NCBI GenBank assembly: GCA_945905925.1
Contig: CAMDQN010000071.1
Coordinates: 1-34,234 of the forward strand
DNA: 34,234 nucleotides
From: Singulisphaera sp. GP187
GTDB lineage: Bacteria > Planctomycetota > Planctomycetia > Gemmatales > Gemmataceae
Direction: 5' to 3'
How positions within the stretch are numbered: position 1 is the first letter of the stretch; each line of letters begins with the position of its first letter. Below the pieces are notes generated by a model. The model saw nothing but the letters and a program-made list of their open reading frames with translations. It made no database searches and was not told the DNA's origin. Of this stretch, positions 9,480-17,966 are shown one piece after another. The translations under genes were made by a program, and so were the position numbers.

Positions 9480-10325
9480 TCACGCGAGGCCGAGAAGTGG
9501 AAGCGAGTCGCGCGCGATCATCGCTTCAATCTTCGCTTCATCGAGGCGCGGTAGCGCGGTGCCGTCGAGCATCCGGTTTAAGGTGCGGAGGCCGTCGAGC
9601 GTGGCGTTCACCGTCGTGAACGGGTAGTCAGTGCCGAACAACACCTTGTCCCACACCCCATATTCCTGAACCAGCATCAAGCTGTGATAGAACTGGAACG
9701 GCCGGTAGTGCAACGCGCTGATGTCCGCGTACACGTTCGGGTGCTTGCGGATCACCACCACGCACTCGCCCTCGTAGGGGTGGCCGAGGTGGGCGAGGAT
9801 GATCTTCACGTCCGGGTGCCGGACCGCGACCGGTTCGATGTGCCGCGGCAGCGTGCATTCGAGCGGCGCCTGACTCATGAACGTCGTGCCGGTGTGCAGC
9901 AACACCGGGAGCCGGTGCTTCGCGGCGTAGTTCCAGAGCGGTTCGAGGCGCTCGTCGTCCGGCTTGAACCCGGCGTACATCGGCAGCAACTTGATCCCGC
10001 GAAGGCCGAGTGTTTCGTGCCCGTCGCGCAGTTCCTTCTCCCAGCCCGGTTGCGTGGGATCGACCGACAGGAAGCCGATGAGCGTGTCCGGGTGCGCCGC
10101 GACGTAGTTCGCGATGAGCGCATCATCGACCCAGATGCCGGAGAGCTTCGCCTTGCCGCCGAACACGACAGTTCGCACCGGGACGCGGCACGCGGCGCGG
10201 TAGTCCTCGTAGCGCACCGTGAGGTCCACTTCGAGGCCGGCCCGCGCGCGTTTCGCCTGTTCGCGGAAGTCCGCGGTGAAGTCGCGCGGGTATTCCCAGA
10301 AGTGACTGTGAACGTCGATTACCAC
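9480..10325 (-). CDS. Amidohydrolase-2 family metal-dependent hydrolase
   Basis: This is a 281-residue TIM-barrel enzyme of the amidohydrolase-2 type (the family of ACMSD and related decarboxylases and lactonases). Metal-site motifs are VHSH at 5-8, LLHTGT in the middle, ILAHLGHPYEGE, and the closing acid LFGTDYPFT. No signal peptide is seen, so it is cytoplasmic. The start is GTG, supported by AGGAGG seven bases upstream inside the end of the MFS gene; only three bases separate that stop from this start, so translation is probably coupled. With the MFS importer before it and the dehydratase after it, a role in breakdown of an imported organic acid or lactone is likely, but the substrate is not readable. 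Confidence 0.82.
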   Translation of the reverse strand: MVIDVHSHFWEYPRDFTADFREQAKRARAGLEVDLTVRYEDYRAACRVPVRTVVFGGKAKLSGIWVDDALIANYVAAHPDTLIGFLSVDPTQPGWEKELRDGHETLGLRGIKLLPMYAGFKPDDERLEPLWNYAAKHRLPVLLHTGTTFMSQAPLECTLPRHIEPVAVRHPDVKIILAHLGHPYEGECVVVIRKHPNVYADISALHYRPFQFYHSLMLVQEYGVWDKVLFGTDYPFTTVNATLDGLRTLNRMLDGTALPRLDEAKIEAMIARDSLPLLGLA

Positions 10326-10328
10326 CCC

Positions 10329-11663
10329 TCATCCTCCTGCGGTGGTGTGCGGTTCCGGGAGTGGCGTGAAGCGGTACAGCCACCACGCGACCGCGTTGCA
10401 CACCAGCACACCCACGTACACGTCAAACATCGGATCCCATCCAACGCGCCCGGTCAGGCCGAACACTTGCTCTTGCCGGTCGGTGAACCAACCCACGAAC
10501 CGCTGCGACGCCATCGCGCCGAGTACGCCGAGACCATTCATGAGACCGAAGATGGTCGCGGTGTGGCGCCCGCACTGCGGGATAGCACACGACCACCAGT
10601 TCGGTAGCGTCACGTGCATCGCGCAGAACGACGCACCCCACAGTGTGGCGAGAGCGAGCGAGTCGTCCTGACGTATGCCGAAGAACAGGCACCCGGCCGC
10701 GGTGAGGTAACAGATCACGCCGAGATAGCGCCGCGCGCGAACCGGGTTCGCGGACTTCGAGAGTTGGTCCGCGAGCCACCCGCCGAACAGCATCCCGACC
10801 GCGGAGCCGGCCATCACCAGCGACGTGAGGTTTCCGGCTTCGACGTTCTCGATGCCGCGCGCCGCGTGTAGGTACTTCTGGAACCACGAGTAAAAGAAGT
10901 ACGTGTAGAACGCGCCGAACACCATGATGAGGCTGAGCACGAGCACGCCGCGATTCGTGAGCACCGCGCCCCACGGCACTGGGCCAGGGTGTTCCTTCTG
11001 CGATTCGGTCTCGTTCTTGGTGTGAATGCGCGCGAGTTCGGCTTCGTTCACGCCGCGGTGGGTGGCCGGGTCGTTGCGGAACCAGAACCAGAAGCCGACC
11101 GCCCACGCGACCCCGATGAAGCCGTACACGAAGAACGCGAGCCGCCAACCCGCGAGGCTGATGAGGTACGCGGTCGCGGCGGGCGCGGCGACCGCGCCCA
11201 TCTGCGAGGACGCGAGCATCACGCCCTGAATGCGCCCACGCTCGTGTGGCGGGAACCACCGCGCCATGACCTTCGCGGCGTTCGGGAACGCACCGGCTTC
11301 CGCCGCGCCGAACAGGAACCGCACGAGCAGCAACGAGAGCAACCCGGTCGCGGCGCCGGTGAGTGCGGTGAACACCGACCACGCGAGCACGATCGACGTG
11401 AGCACGGATCGCGGCCCAGTCCGGTCGCCGAACCAACCCGCGGGCACCGCAAACAGCCCGTAGGCGAGCGTGAACGACATGAGCACGTAGCTCATCTCGG
11501 AGTTACTGAGGCCGAGTTCCTTCTGGATGGGAACGACCGCTTGGCCCATGCAAATGCGGTCGAGGTAGAGGATCCCGGACAGCCCGCACAGCCACGCCGC
11601 GACGACGAACCGCGCCCGCGTCGGCGTGAGGTCGGGATCGGGTTCCGGTTCGGGTGACGACAT
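10329..11663 (-). CDS. MFS transporter, anion:cation symporter type
   Basis: This is a 444-residue inner-membrane transporter with about 12 helices. The N-terminal part (LYLDRICMGQAVVPIQKELG, then GWFGDRTGPR between helices 2 and 3) is typical of the ACS family, which imports hexuronates, glucarate, galactonate and similar organic anions with protons. ATG 11663 was chosen because the 73 residues upstream in the longer frame are low-complexity and lie over the divergent promoter region of the plus-strand DUF1501 gene. It heads the five-gene minus-strand run. I see no strong ribosome binding site, and the start is therefore less certain than the family. Confidence 0.85.
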   Translation of the reverse strand: MSSPEPEPDPDLTPTRARFVVAAWLCGLSGILYLDRICMGQAVVPIQKELGLSNSEMSYVLMSFTLAYGLFAVPAGWFGDRTGPRSVLTSIVLAWSVFTALTGAATGLLSLLLVRFLFGAAEAGAFPNAAKVMARWFPPHERGRIQGVMLASSQMGAVAAPAATAYLISLAGWRLAFFVYGFIGVAWAVGFWFWFRNDPATHRGVNEAELARIHTKNETESQKEHPGPVPWGAVLTNRGVLVLSLIMVFGAFYTYFFYSWFQKYLHAARGIENVEAGNLTSLVMAGSAVGMLFGGWLADQLSKSANPVRARRYLGVICYLTAAGCLFFGIRQDDSLALATLWGASFCAMHVTLPNWWSCAIPQCGRHTATIFGLMNGLGVLGAMASQRFVGWFTDRQEQVFGLTGRVGWDPMFDVYVGVLVCNAVAWWLYRFTPLPEPHTTAGG

Positions 11664-11767
11664 GGCAGCGTCGTGGGAAAGGGCGAGATTCGCCCCAGTG
11701 TAACGAAGATGTGGTGGGGAAAGGTGTGGAAATGTGTGGAGAGGTGGTTCGACGTTCCGATTTCTTC

Positions 11768-11796
11768 TTGAAGATCGCGTGGAGTGCGGGTACTCT
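11768..11796 (+). promoter_or_regulatory. Weak promoter candidate for the DUF1501 pair
   Basis: TTGAAG at 11768-11773 and TACTCT at 11791-11796 are separated by 17 bases. The match to consensus is only 4/6 and 3/6. It lies about 60 bases before ATG 11858, within the 194-base gap between the divergent MFS and DUF1501 genes. No clear promoter for the MFS side was found. Confidence 0.2.
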
Positions 11797-11857
11797 CCAC
11801 TCAACTGCTGAAATCGCCCAGGCCCGCCTCGGAACCTTCCCCCCGGCAGACTCTCCC

Positions 11858-13282
11858 ATGCTCCGGGTTCTCGGACACCCATCCACCGCGTGCGACGGCA
11901 TCAGCCGCCGCGAGTTGTTGCGCGCCGGGTCGCTAGCGTCACTGGCGACGCTAACAGGGGGTTTACGCTCCCCGCTCGCCGACGCGAAGGAGACCCCTTC
12001 GCTCGCGAAAGGCGCACACGCAAAGTCGGTGCTCCTCATCGACCTGTTCGGCGGGCCGTCGCACATCGACACGTTCGACATGAAACCGGACGCGCCCGAT
12101 GGCATTCGCGGCGAGTTCAAAACCATCCCCACCGTGCTGCCGGGTATTCGCGTGTGCGAACACCTTCCGCTGCTCGCGCGGCGGTTGGATAAACTCGCGG
12201 TGGTGCGCAGCGTCACGCACAAGTACAACTCGCACAACCCGTATGGCGTGATGACCGGCTACGATGGCGGTCACGACCAAACCGACTACTTCGCGCGGCC
12301 CACGAACCACCCAAGCGTGCCGAGCGTGTGCCAGTTCTTCGGCGTGGGTCGCGGAACGGAACTGCCCGGCTACGTGATGCTCCCCGCGTCACCCGGTTAC
12401 ACACAGGGGTTGCGCCGCGCCGGCCCTTACGGCGGCTACCTGGGTCCGAAGTTCGACCCGGTGTTCAGCACCGCCGACGCGCACGCGGGCACCGAAATCG
12501 CGTCGATTGGAACGGACTTCTACAACCCCAACATCACGCCACGCGGCGAACCGAAACTGCCGAAGATCAACGGCGGTCTCACCCTCGACGCGCTCAACAC
12601 GCGGCGCACGCTGGTTCAGCAACTTGATGCGAGGGCATCGCAGTACGACGTGCGTCACCACGAAACCCGGCGCGACGCGGCGTTCGACCTACTGTGTTCG
12701 CCGAAAGCGAAGGTCGCGTTCGACTTGTCGCAGGAGCCACACAAGCTCCGCGACCGCTACGGCAACGACCTGTTCGGTCAGAGCGTGCTGCTCGCGCGGC
12801 GTTTGGTGGAAGCCGGCGTCACGTTCGTTTCGATTCACACCGAAGCGAAACCCAACGGCCACTGGGACACGCACGAAAACAACTTCAACATGCTGAAGGG
12901 GCTGCTCCTGCCGTTCCTCGACCGCGCGCTATCCGCGTTGCTCGACGACCTGAGCGAACGCGGGCTGCTCGAAGAGACACTGGTCGTGGTGACGGGCGAC
13001 ATGGGCCGCACGCCGCGAGTAAATGGCAAGGCGGGCCGCGACCACTGGCCGCAGTGCGGGTTCTGCCTGTTCGCTGGCGGCGGCACCAAGCCGGGCGTCG
13101 TCCACGGCAGCACGGACAAGATCGCGGCGTTCCCGAGCGATCACCCGGTTACCGCCGGCGACCTCGTCAGCACCGTGTACGAACTAGTCGGCGTGGACCC
13201 CGAGGGCACAGTGCCCGACCACACCAACCGACCCACCCACATTTCCCACGGCGGGAAACCGATCCGCGGGATCCTTCGGTAG
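11858..13282 (+). CDS. DUF1501 protein with Tat signal
   Basis: This is a 474-residue DUF1501 protein. The N-terminus holds a twin-arginine signal, GISRRELLRAGSLASLATL, at about 13-31. Conserved segments are DLFGGPSHIDTFDMKPDAP, a central YFARPTNHPSVPSV, VVVTGDMGRTPRVNGKAGRD and a C-terminal ELVGVDPEGTVPDHTNRP. ATG 11858 was chosen because it puts the Tat motif close to the N-terminus, although no strong ribosome binding site precedes it. Unlike the gene at 4980-6434 it has no cytochrome/DUF1553 partner beside it. A second DUF1501 gene follows after an 87-base gap that is almost filled by an inverted repeat. Confidence 0.87.
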   Translation: MLRVLGHPSTACDGISRRELLRAGSLASLATLTGGLRSPLADAKETPSLAKGAHAKSVLLIDLFGGPSHIDTFDMKPDAPDGIRGEFKTIPTVLPGIRVCEHLPLLARRLDKLAVVRSVTHKYNSHNPYGVMTGYDGGHDQTDYFARPTNHPSVPSVCQFFGVGRGTELPGYVMLPASPGYTQGLRRAGPYGGYLGPKFDPVFSTADAHAGTEIASIGTDFYNPNITPRGEPKLPKINGGLTLDALNTRRTLVQQLDARASQYDVRHHETRRDAAFDLLCSPKAKVAFDLSQEPHKLRDRYGNDLFGQSVLLARRLVEAGVTFVSIHTEAKPNGHWDTHENNFNMLKGLLLPFLDRALSALLDDLSERGLLEETLVVVTGDMGRTPRVNGKAGRDHWPQCGFCLFAGGGTKPGVVHGSTDKIAAFPSDHPVTAGDLVSTVYELVGVDPEGTVPDHTNRPTHISHGGKPIRGILR

Positions 13283-13357
13283 TCTGAGGTCCGCAAGTCG
13301 CAAGTCGAAGACCTCGACTGCCTGCGACTTGCGACTTGCAGACTTGCAGACCTGAGA
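13281..13357. repeat. Inverted repeat with iterated GACTTGC unit
   Basis: GCAAGTCGCAAGTCG at 13293-13307 and CGACTTGCGACTTGC at 13325-13339 are perfect 15-base reverse complements around a 17-base loop. Further out, 13281-13297 pairs with the stretch ending near 13357 at about 15 of 17 positions. The right side carries one extra copy of the GACTTGC unit (13326-13347). The element fills the gap between the two DUF1501 genes and ends just before GGAG of the second one. Confidence 0.75.
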
Positions 13358-13369
13358 CTTGGAGAAGCT

Positions 13370-14764
13370 ATGCTGCGTTTCGGTGATTCGGCCCGGCTCG
13401 GGCGCCGTGACTTCCTTCGTGTCGGCTCGCTCGCGCTCGGCGGCATGTCGCTACCCTGGCTCATCCCCACCGCGAACGCGGGCACGAAGCTCTCCGAAGC
13501 CGGCAAGCCGGTCACGGACAAGTCTGTCGTGTTCCTGTTCTGCCACGGCGGGCCGAGTCAGTTCGAGACGTTCGACCCGAAGATGACCGCGCCCGCGGAA
13601 GTGCGCAGCGCGACCGGCGAAATCAAGACCGCGATTCCTGGCGTCACGTTCGGAAGCACGTTTCCGAAGCTCGCGGCGCGCGCTGACAAACTCTGTATCG
13701 TCCGGTCATTCGTGCCGGGCGACGCGAACCACGACATCAAGACCATCGTCGGGAAGGACTCGTTCGGCGCGAACATCGGCAGCGCCTACGCGAGCGCTGC
13801 GGGTGGCAACAACCCGTCCAACGGCATGCCCACGAATTGTGTGCTGTTCCCGCGAGCGGTCGATCCGGCGGCCGGACCGGAGCAAGGCGGGTTCGGGAAG
13901 TTCATCTCAACTGGCCCGTTCCCCGCGAACACCGCCCCATTCCAGCCTGACGGAACCGGGAACGCCAAGAACGACATGAAGCTAAACCTGCCGATGTCGC
14001 GGCTCGAAGACCGTCGCGCGTTGCTCGACAGTTTCGACCAGCTCAAGAGGGGCTTCGAGGCCGAAGGCGCGTCGGTGGACGCGGCCCGGCAGAAAGCGTT
14101 CAGCATCCTGCTCGGCGGTGTCGGCGAAGCGTTCGACATTAGCAAGGAAGACGTGAAGACGGTCGAGAAGTACGACACCGCGAAGCTCTACGACGTGACG
14201 AAGATCGACAAGAAATGGAACAACTGGAAGCACTACACCGACAACGCGAAGACGCTCGGCAAGCTGATGCTGCTCGCCCGGCGGTTGTGCGAACGCGGGG
14301 CCGGGTTCGTCACGGTCACGACGAACTTCGTGTGGGACATGCACGCGGACAACAACAACGCGCACATGACCGAGGGCATGTCGTACATGGCTCCGCCGCT
14401 GGACCACGCGGTGAGTGCGTTCCTCGACGACCTCCGCGACCGCGGTCTCGAAGACAAGGTGATGCTCGTCGTGTGTGGCGAAATGGGCCGCACGCCGCGC
14501 ATCAACGGTAAGGGTGGGCGCGACCACTGGGGCAACCTCGGGCCGCTCATGTTGGCCGGCGGCGGATTGCCCGAGGGCGTGGTGATTGGCAAGTCGTCCG
14601 CGAACGGTGGCGACCCCGCGACCGAGCCGGTTCGCGTCCCGAACCTGATTGGGACCATCATGCACGGGCTGTTTGACGTTGGCAAACTCCGTGTGACGCG
14701 GGGCGTGAGCCGCGAGTTGCTCACGATGTCCGAGTACACGCCTATTCGCGGACTGAATGGGTGA
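13370..14764 (+). CDS. DUF1501 protein with Tat signal
   Basis: This 464-residue DUF1501 protein is the third in the window. The twin-arginine signal GRRDFLRVGSLALGGM lies at about 11-26. Conserved segments are FLFCHGGPSQFETFDPKM, FVPGDANHDIKTIVG and VVCGEMGRTPRINGKGGRD. The MGRTPR-N-KGRDH stretch is shared with the previous gene. GGAG precedes ATG 13370 by about five bases. It is probably cotranscribed with the previous gene but not identical in the N-terminal half, so the pair is old rather than a fresh duplication. It ends ten bases from the convergent beta-RFAP synthase gene. Confidence 0.87.
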   Translation: MLRFGDSARLGRRDFLRVGSLALGGMSLPWLIPTANAGTKLSEAGKPVTDKSVVFLFCHGGPSQFETFDPKMTAPAEVRSATGEIKTAIPGVTFGSTFPKLAARADKLCIVRSFVPGDANHDIKTIVGKDSFGANIGSAYASAAGGNNPSNGMPTNCVLFPRAVDPAAGPEQGGFGKFISTGPFPANTAPFQPDGTGNAKNDMKLNLPMSRLEDRRALLDSFDQLKRGFEAEGASVDAARQKAFSILLGGVGEAFDISKEDVKTVEKYDTAKLYDVTKIDKKWNNWKHYTDNAKTLGKLMLLARRLCERGAGFVTVTTNFVWDMHADNNNAHMTEGMSYMAPPLDHAVSAFLDDLRDRGLEDKVMLVVCGEMGRTPRINGKGGRDHWGNLGPLMLAGGGLPEGVVIGKSSANGGDPATEPVRVPNLIGTIMHGLFDVGKLRVTRGVSRELLTMSEYTPIRGLNG

Positions 14765-14774
14765 AAACTTCTGT

Positions 14775-15713
14775 TCAACTCCGTTCAACGCGGTGCCCGG
14801 GCGAGACGCGGGTGACGAAGCAGGGTACGCGACTGCGGAACCGCTGCACAAGTGACAGCGCGGCGTCACTGTCCGGCGCGACCGCGAACACGGTCGGCCC
14901 CCACGAACTTTGCCCGACCCCGCGAACGCCGCACGTGCGCACCTCGTCGATCAGCGCCGCGATCTCCGGTGAGGCGTATGCGCCGCCTTGCGCCGCGCTA
15001 AAGGGTTCGCCGGCCTTTTGGTTGAACTCGTGGACCGCGGCGCCGAACGCGTCGATGTCACCGCTCTGCGCGGCCGGAACGATGGCACTTTCCGTAAGGT
15101 GCCGGAGCGAGTCAGGGTCGCCGCCTGACGCAGTGGCGAAAGCCCGCCGTTCGTGGTGACTGTGCCAGCCTGCCGCGACCGGTAGCGTGAACAGCACGAC
15201 CCGCCACGCGTCGGGGAGCGCGACGCGGGCGAGCAGTGGCGAGACTTCTTCCTGCGGCAACTTCCCGGCATCGACGAGCAACCCGCCCCAGTCGAAGCCG
15301 TGAACGCCGATCGCGGAGCGCTCGCCGCGCCCGACACGCGCCGCGAGTTCCGCCGACGGCAGCTCCCCTTCCCCGCTCGCGACCGCCAGCGCCTTCGCGA
15401 CCGCCAACCCGAGTTGCGTGCCGACACCCAGTCCGGTGTGTTCCGGCGGACACCGCTCAACGAGTATCTGAAACGGTCGGCGGCGGTCTTCGGGCAGCGC
15501 CAGAACGAATCGCGTTGCGAAGACCTGCGCGCGGCTCGCGAGCAATCCCTCGAACTGCCACGAGTCCGCGGGCTTGACGGTGACGACGACGCCGGGGTGT
15601 TCGACCATCAGGCCCACGCCGCCAAACGCGCGCGCCCCGAGTTCTGTTTCGCCCGCCTTCGGTACGCGGAACAGACCGAAGTGCACCCGGCTCGGTGCGA
15701 CGACGCGAATCAT
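14775..15713 (-). CDS. mptG: Beta-ribofuranosylaminobenzene 5'-phosphate synthase family protein
   Basis: This is a 312-residue GHMP-kinase-superfamily protein. The N-terminus MIRVVAPSRVHFGLF and the glycine motif HTGLGVGTQLGLAVAKALA (about 107-125) are typical of beta-RFAP synthase, which joins PRPP and p-aminobenzoate with loss of CO2 and pyrophosphate in the first committed step of H4MPT synthesis. GRGERSAIGVHGFDWGG and the C-terminal GVRGVGQSSWGPTVFAV fit the same family. GGAGG lies seven bases before ATG 15713. The gene follows DUF447 and PabB on the same strand, but an inverted repeat element fills the gap before it. Other GHMP kinases are less likely given this context. Confidence 0.82.
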   Translation of the reverse strand: MIRVVAPSRVHFGLFRVPKAGETELGARAFGGVGLMVEHPGVVVTVKPADSWQFEGLLASRAQVFATRFVLALPEDRRRPFQILVERCPPEHTGLGVGTQLGLAVAKALAVASGEGELPSAELAARVGRGERSAIGVHGFDWGGLLVDAGKLPQEEVSPLLARVALPDAWRVVLFTLPVAAGWHSHHERRAFATASGGDPDSLRHLTESAIVPAAQSGDIDAFGAAVHEFNQKAGEPFSAAQGGAYASPEIAALIDEVRTCGVRGVGQSSWGPTVFAVAPDSDAALSLVQRFRSRVPCFVTRVSPGHRVERS

Positions 15714-15734
15714 CGTGTCGCCTCCGCACTTCTT

Positions 15735-15863
15735 TCCCTCTCCCCTTGCGGGAGAGGGTGTCGAGTCTTCGAGACGGGTGAGGGGTTGCGCCTTCTGGCT
15801 AACGTTTCACCCCTCACCCGGTCGGCGAAGCGCCGACCACCCTCTCCCGTAAGGGGAGAGGGA
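15735..15863. repeat. Nested inverted repeat, CCCTCTCCCC family
   Basis: Outer arms 15735-15760 and 15838-15863 pair over 26 positions with one G-T wobble. Inside them CGGGTGAGGGGT (15775-15786) pairs perfectly with ACCCCTCACCCG (15809-15820), and GTCGGCG/CGCCGAC (15821-15837) forms a third small hairpin. The transcript could fold into a branched structure. It occupies nearly all of the gap between DUF447 and beta-RFAP synthase, leaving the GGAGG of the latter intact. A partial relative lies at 22605-22632. Confidence 0.8.
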
Positions 15864-15879
15864 CAAGATCGTCGCGCGC

Positions 15880-16449
15880 TCATCGGTTCGCCTCCGCTTC
15901 GCGCAGTTTGGCTTCGAGTAAATCCATCGCGGCATGTTCCGCCGGGCCGCCGGTCTTGCCGACGATGACGCGAAGTTTCGCGAACTCGACCGCAACCTCA
16001 CCGAGCGGAAGAATGTGCAAGCGTGTTGCGAGGATAGCCGCTTCGACGACGGCGTGCTTCGCACGATTGAAGCCGAAGAAGTCCCGCGTGCGTCCGGTGT
16101 GAACCACTTCGAGTTCAATGCTCACGCGCTCACCGCTCGTATCGACGGCCTTCACGACGAACTCGAAGTGCCGACACGAATCGACCAACACGAACCCGCG
16201 AACGCGTTCGGCCGGATGGGTCGGCGGCATTTCCCCGACCACGCCGATCGCGGCCTTCGCCAATAATAGCGCGTCGTCGGTCACGTGAAGCACGCCCTCT
16301 GGATGGCGGAGCAAGTTCTGGTAGGTGTGCGAAGTCGGGAACGGCCTGAGCGTGAACCGCGAAAAGTCCGCCGACACGCACGGTCCCATCGGGGCGAGGT
16401 GCGGCGAGCCATCGGCGTCCGTCGTGGTAACTAGCGCTTCGAGTATCAT
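15880..16449 (-). CDS. DUF447 family protein
   Basis: This is a 189-residue DUF447 protein. The family has a split-barrel fold like FMN-binding flavin reductases, and it recurs with H4MPT biosynthesis genes in archaea and methylotrophic bacteria (from memory). The N-terminus MILEALVTTTDADGSPHLAPMG and LRPFPTSHTYQNLLRHPEGVLHV match the family, as does FFGFNRAKHAVVEAAILATRL. The ATG at 16449 overlaps the TGA of PabB as ATGA, which fixes the start and argues for coupled translation; the longer frame reads antisense-like through PabB. The reaction is unknown. A reductive or flavin-linked step in H4MPT synthesis is inferred. Confidence 0.8.
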   Translation of the reverse strand: MILEALVTTTDADGSPHLAPMGPCVSADFSRFTLRPFPTSHTYQNLLRHPEGVLHVTDDALLLAKAAIGVVGEMPPTHPAERVRGFVLVDSCRHFEFVVKAVDTSGERVSIELEVVHTGRTRDFFGFNRAKHAVVEAAILATRLHILPLGEVAVEFAKLRVIVGKTGGPAEHAAMDLLEAKLREAEANR

Positions 16450-17882
16450 GTCGGGTTCAGTGCTCGGAGCAAACCGGCGGCTTTGTGAAGCGTCTCTTCG
16501 TATTCGCGGGCTGGGTCGCTGTCGGCCACGACGCCGCCGCCGACGGGGAACTGCACCCACCCGCGGCCCGCGGTGAACGTGCGGATCAGGATATTCGTGT
16601 CCATCGCGCCGTCGAACCCGATCCACCCGAGACACCCGCAGTATGGACCGCGTGCGGTCGGTTCCAGTTCCGCGATGATCTCCATCGCGCGCACCTTCGG
16701 CGCGCCGGTCACACTGCCACCGGGGAACGCCGCAGCAAGCAAGTCCAACGGTCCGAGGCCAGCACGCAGTTTGCCGCGAACTTCCGAGACGAGGTGATGC
16801 ACGAAGCGGAAGGTTTCAACTTCGCACACTCGCGGCACTGTCACGGAACCGTATTCGCAAACCTTCCCGATGTCGTTGCGGAGCAGATCCACGATCATCA
16901 CGTTTTCGGCGCGGTCCTTCGGACTGGTGGTGAGGTCGCGGATCAGCGCCGCGTCTTCTTCGGACGTCTTGCCGCGCGGGCGCGTGCCCTTGATCGGTCG
17001 CGTTTCGACTTCGCCATCGGGGTGAACACGCAAGAAGCGTTCCGGCGACGCACTGAGAATCTGGAAGTCACCGAGGTCGAAGTACCCCGCGAACGGTGCC
17101 GGGTTGAGCTGCCGAAGCCGCCCATAAAGCTCCAGCGGGTGTTCGCGGAGCGGCGCGAGGAGCCGCTGGGAGATGTTCACCTGGAAGCAGTCGCCGGCAT
17201 GGACGTACTCGACCGCCCTTCGCACTGCGGCTTCGTACTGCTCGCGGCTGAAGTTACTCGTCACACCGGGGAAACCGGGCAGCGGGTATTGCGGCGCGAG
17301 TGTTGGCGAGCGGTCTTGAGGGGAGTGGAGGGTATAAGCCACCTGTTGAGATCTCAGCAACTCCAATGTTTCATGCAACCGGTTCTTGGCTCGCTCGGAT
17401 TGTTTCGGCCACTCGGCACCCATTTCACCAGTTGAAACCAGCCACGCCCGGCGTTCCTGATGATCGAACGATACGACCCAGTCGTAGCACCCGAGGACAA
17501 GGTCTTGAACCGCGAACTCGTCACGTCGGGCGGCCGGTATCCTCTCGAACAGGCGCCCGAGTCCGTAACTGAACAGTCCAGCATACCCGCCTTGAAATGG
17601 TGGTAGGCGGGGCAGAGCGGCGATGCGACGCGGGGACAGCTCCATCTGTCGCCGACCAGCAAAGTCAGACGCTATGCCGAAAGGATCGGCACTCACATAC
17701 GAATACCTTCCCCTGTCGGTGTGCTTCTCGGCGGAGTCGAGGAACAGGAGGTGTGGGAGGTGCGCCAGTTTCCGTGCCACCGCCCAGGGGTCGGGCGCGG
17801 GCACTAACTCGACCGCCAGCGGGCCGCCCGCTGGCGTCGGCACTGGGCGCGCGTCGAACTGAAGTGGCGCGCCGGTGTCCAT
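16446..17882 (-). CDS. pabB: Aminodeoxychorismate synthase component I
   Basis: This is a 478-residue chorismate-utilising enzyme. An N-terminal Anth_synt_I domain is followed by the chorismate-binding domain (about 215-470). The motif PIKGTRPRG carries the lysine that distinguishes PabB from anthranilate synthase TrpE, which has Ala there. DLLRNDIGKV and GGSVTGAPKVRAMEII are further family motifs. It turns chorismate and ammonia into 4-amino-4-deoxychorismate, the precursor of p-aminobenzoate for folate and H4MPT. ATG 17882 was chosen because the longer frame runs into the terminator at 17904-17929. No PabA or PabC gene is seen here. Its place beside beta-RFAP synthase, a p-aminobenzoate user, suggests dedication to H4MPT. 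Confidence 0.88.
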   Translation of the reverse strand: MDTGAPLQFDARPVPTPAGGPLAVELVPAPDPWAVARKLAHLPHLLFLDSAEKHTDRGRYSYVSADPFGIASDFAGRRQMELSPRRIAALPRLPPFQGGYAGLFSYGLGRLFERIPAARRDEFAVQDLVLGCYDWVVSFDHQERRAWLVSTGEMGAEWPKQSERAKNRLHETLELLRSQQVAYTLHSPQDRSPTLAPQYPLPGFPGVTSNFSREQYEAAVRRAVEYVHAGDCFQVNISQRLLAPLREHPLELYGRLRQLNPAPFAGYFDLGDFQILSASPERFLRVHPDGEVETRPIKGTRPRGKTSEEDAALIRDLTTSPKDRAENVMIVDLLRNDIGKVCEYGSVTVPRVCEVETFRFVHHLVSEVRGKLRAGLGPLDLLAAAFPGGSVTGAPKVRAMEIIAELEPTARGPYCGCLGWIGFDGAMDTNILIRTFTAGRGWVQFPVGGGVVADSDPAREYEETLHKAAGLLRALNPT

Positions 17883-17903
17883 GATTGAAGTATACGGCGC
17901 GCG

Positions 17904-17929
17904 AAAACCCACCTGTTGCGACAGGTGGG
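17904..17929 (-). terminator. Intrinsic terminator after the thioredoxin gene
   Basis: CCCACCTGT (17908-17916) and ACAGGTGGG (17921-17929) form a perfect nine-base stem with a TGCG loop. Read on the minus strand it is followed by TTTTC (17904-17907 and beyond). It lies 37 bases past the stop of the thioredoxin gene and 21 bases before the PabB start, so PabB may be partly separated from it or rely on readthrough. Confidence 0.65.
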
Positions 17930-17966
17930 CTTGCGGGTTGCTGGTTGGTGGAAAGGGCAGGTGAGT

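Noticed and set aside
11664-11882. Longer N-terminus for the MFS transporter starting at 11882
   Set aside because: The extra 73 residues are low-complexity, lie over the divergent DUF1501 gene start, and MFS proteins begin near the first helix.
16450-16635. Longer N-terminus for DUF447
   Set aside because: The extra residues are Arg-rich antisense-like sequence inside PabB. The ATGA overlap at 16446-16449 gives a natural start.
17355-17375. Palindrome TGAGATCTCA inside PabB
   Set aside because: It is short and lies within coding sequence; no sign of a regulatory site.
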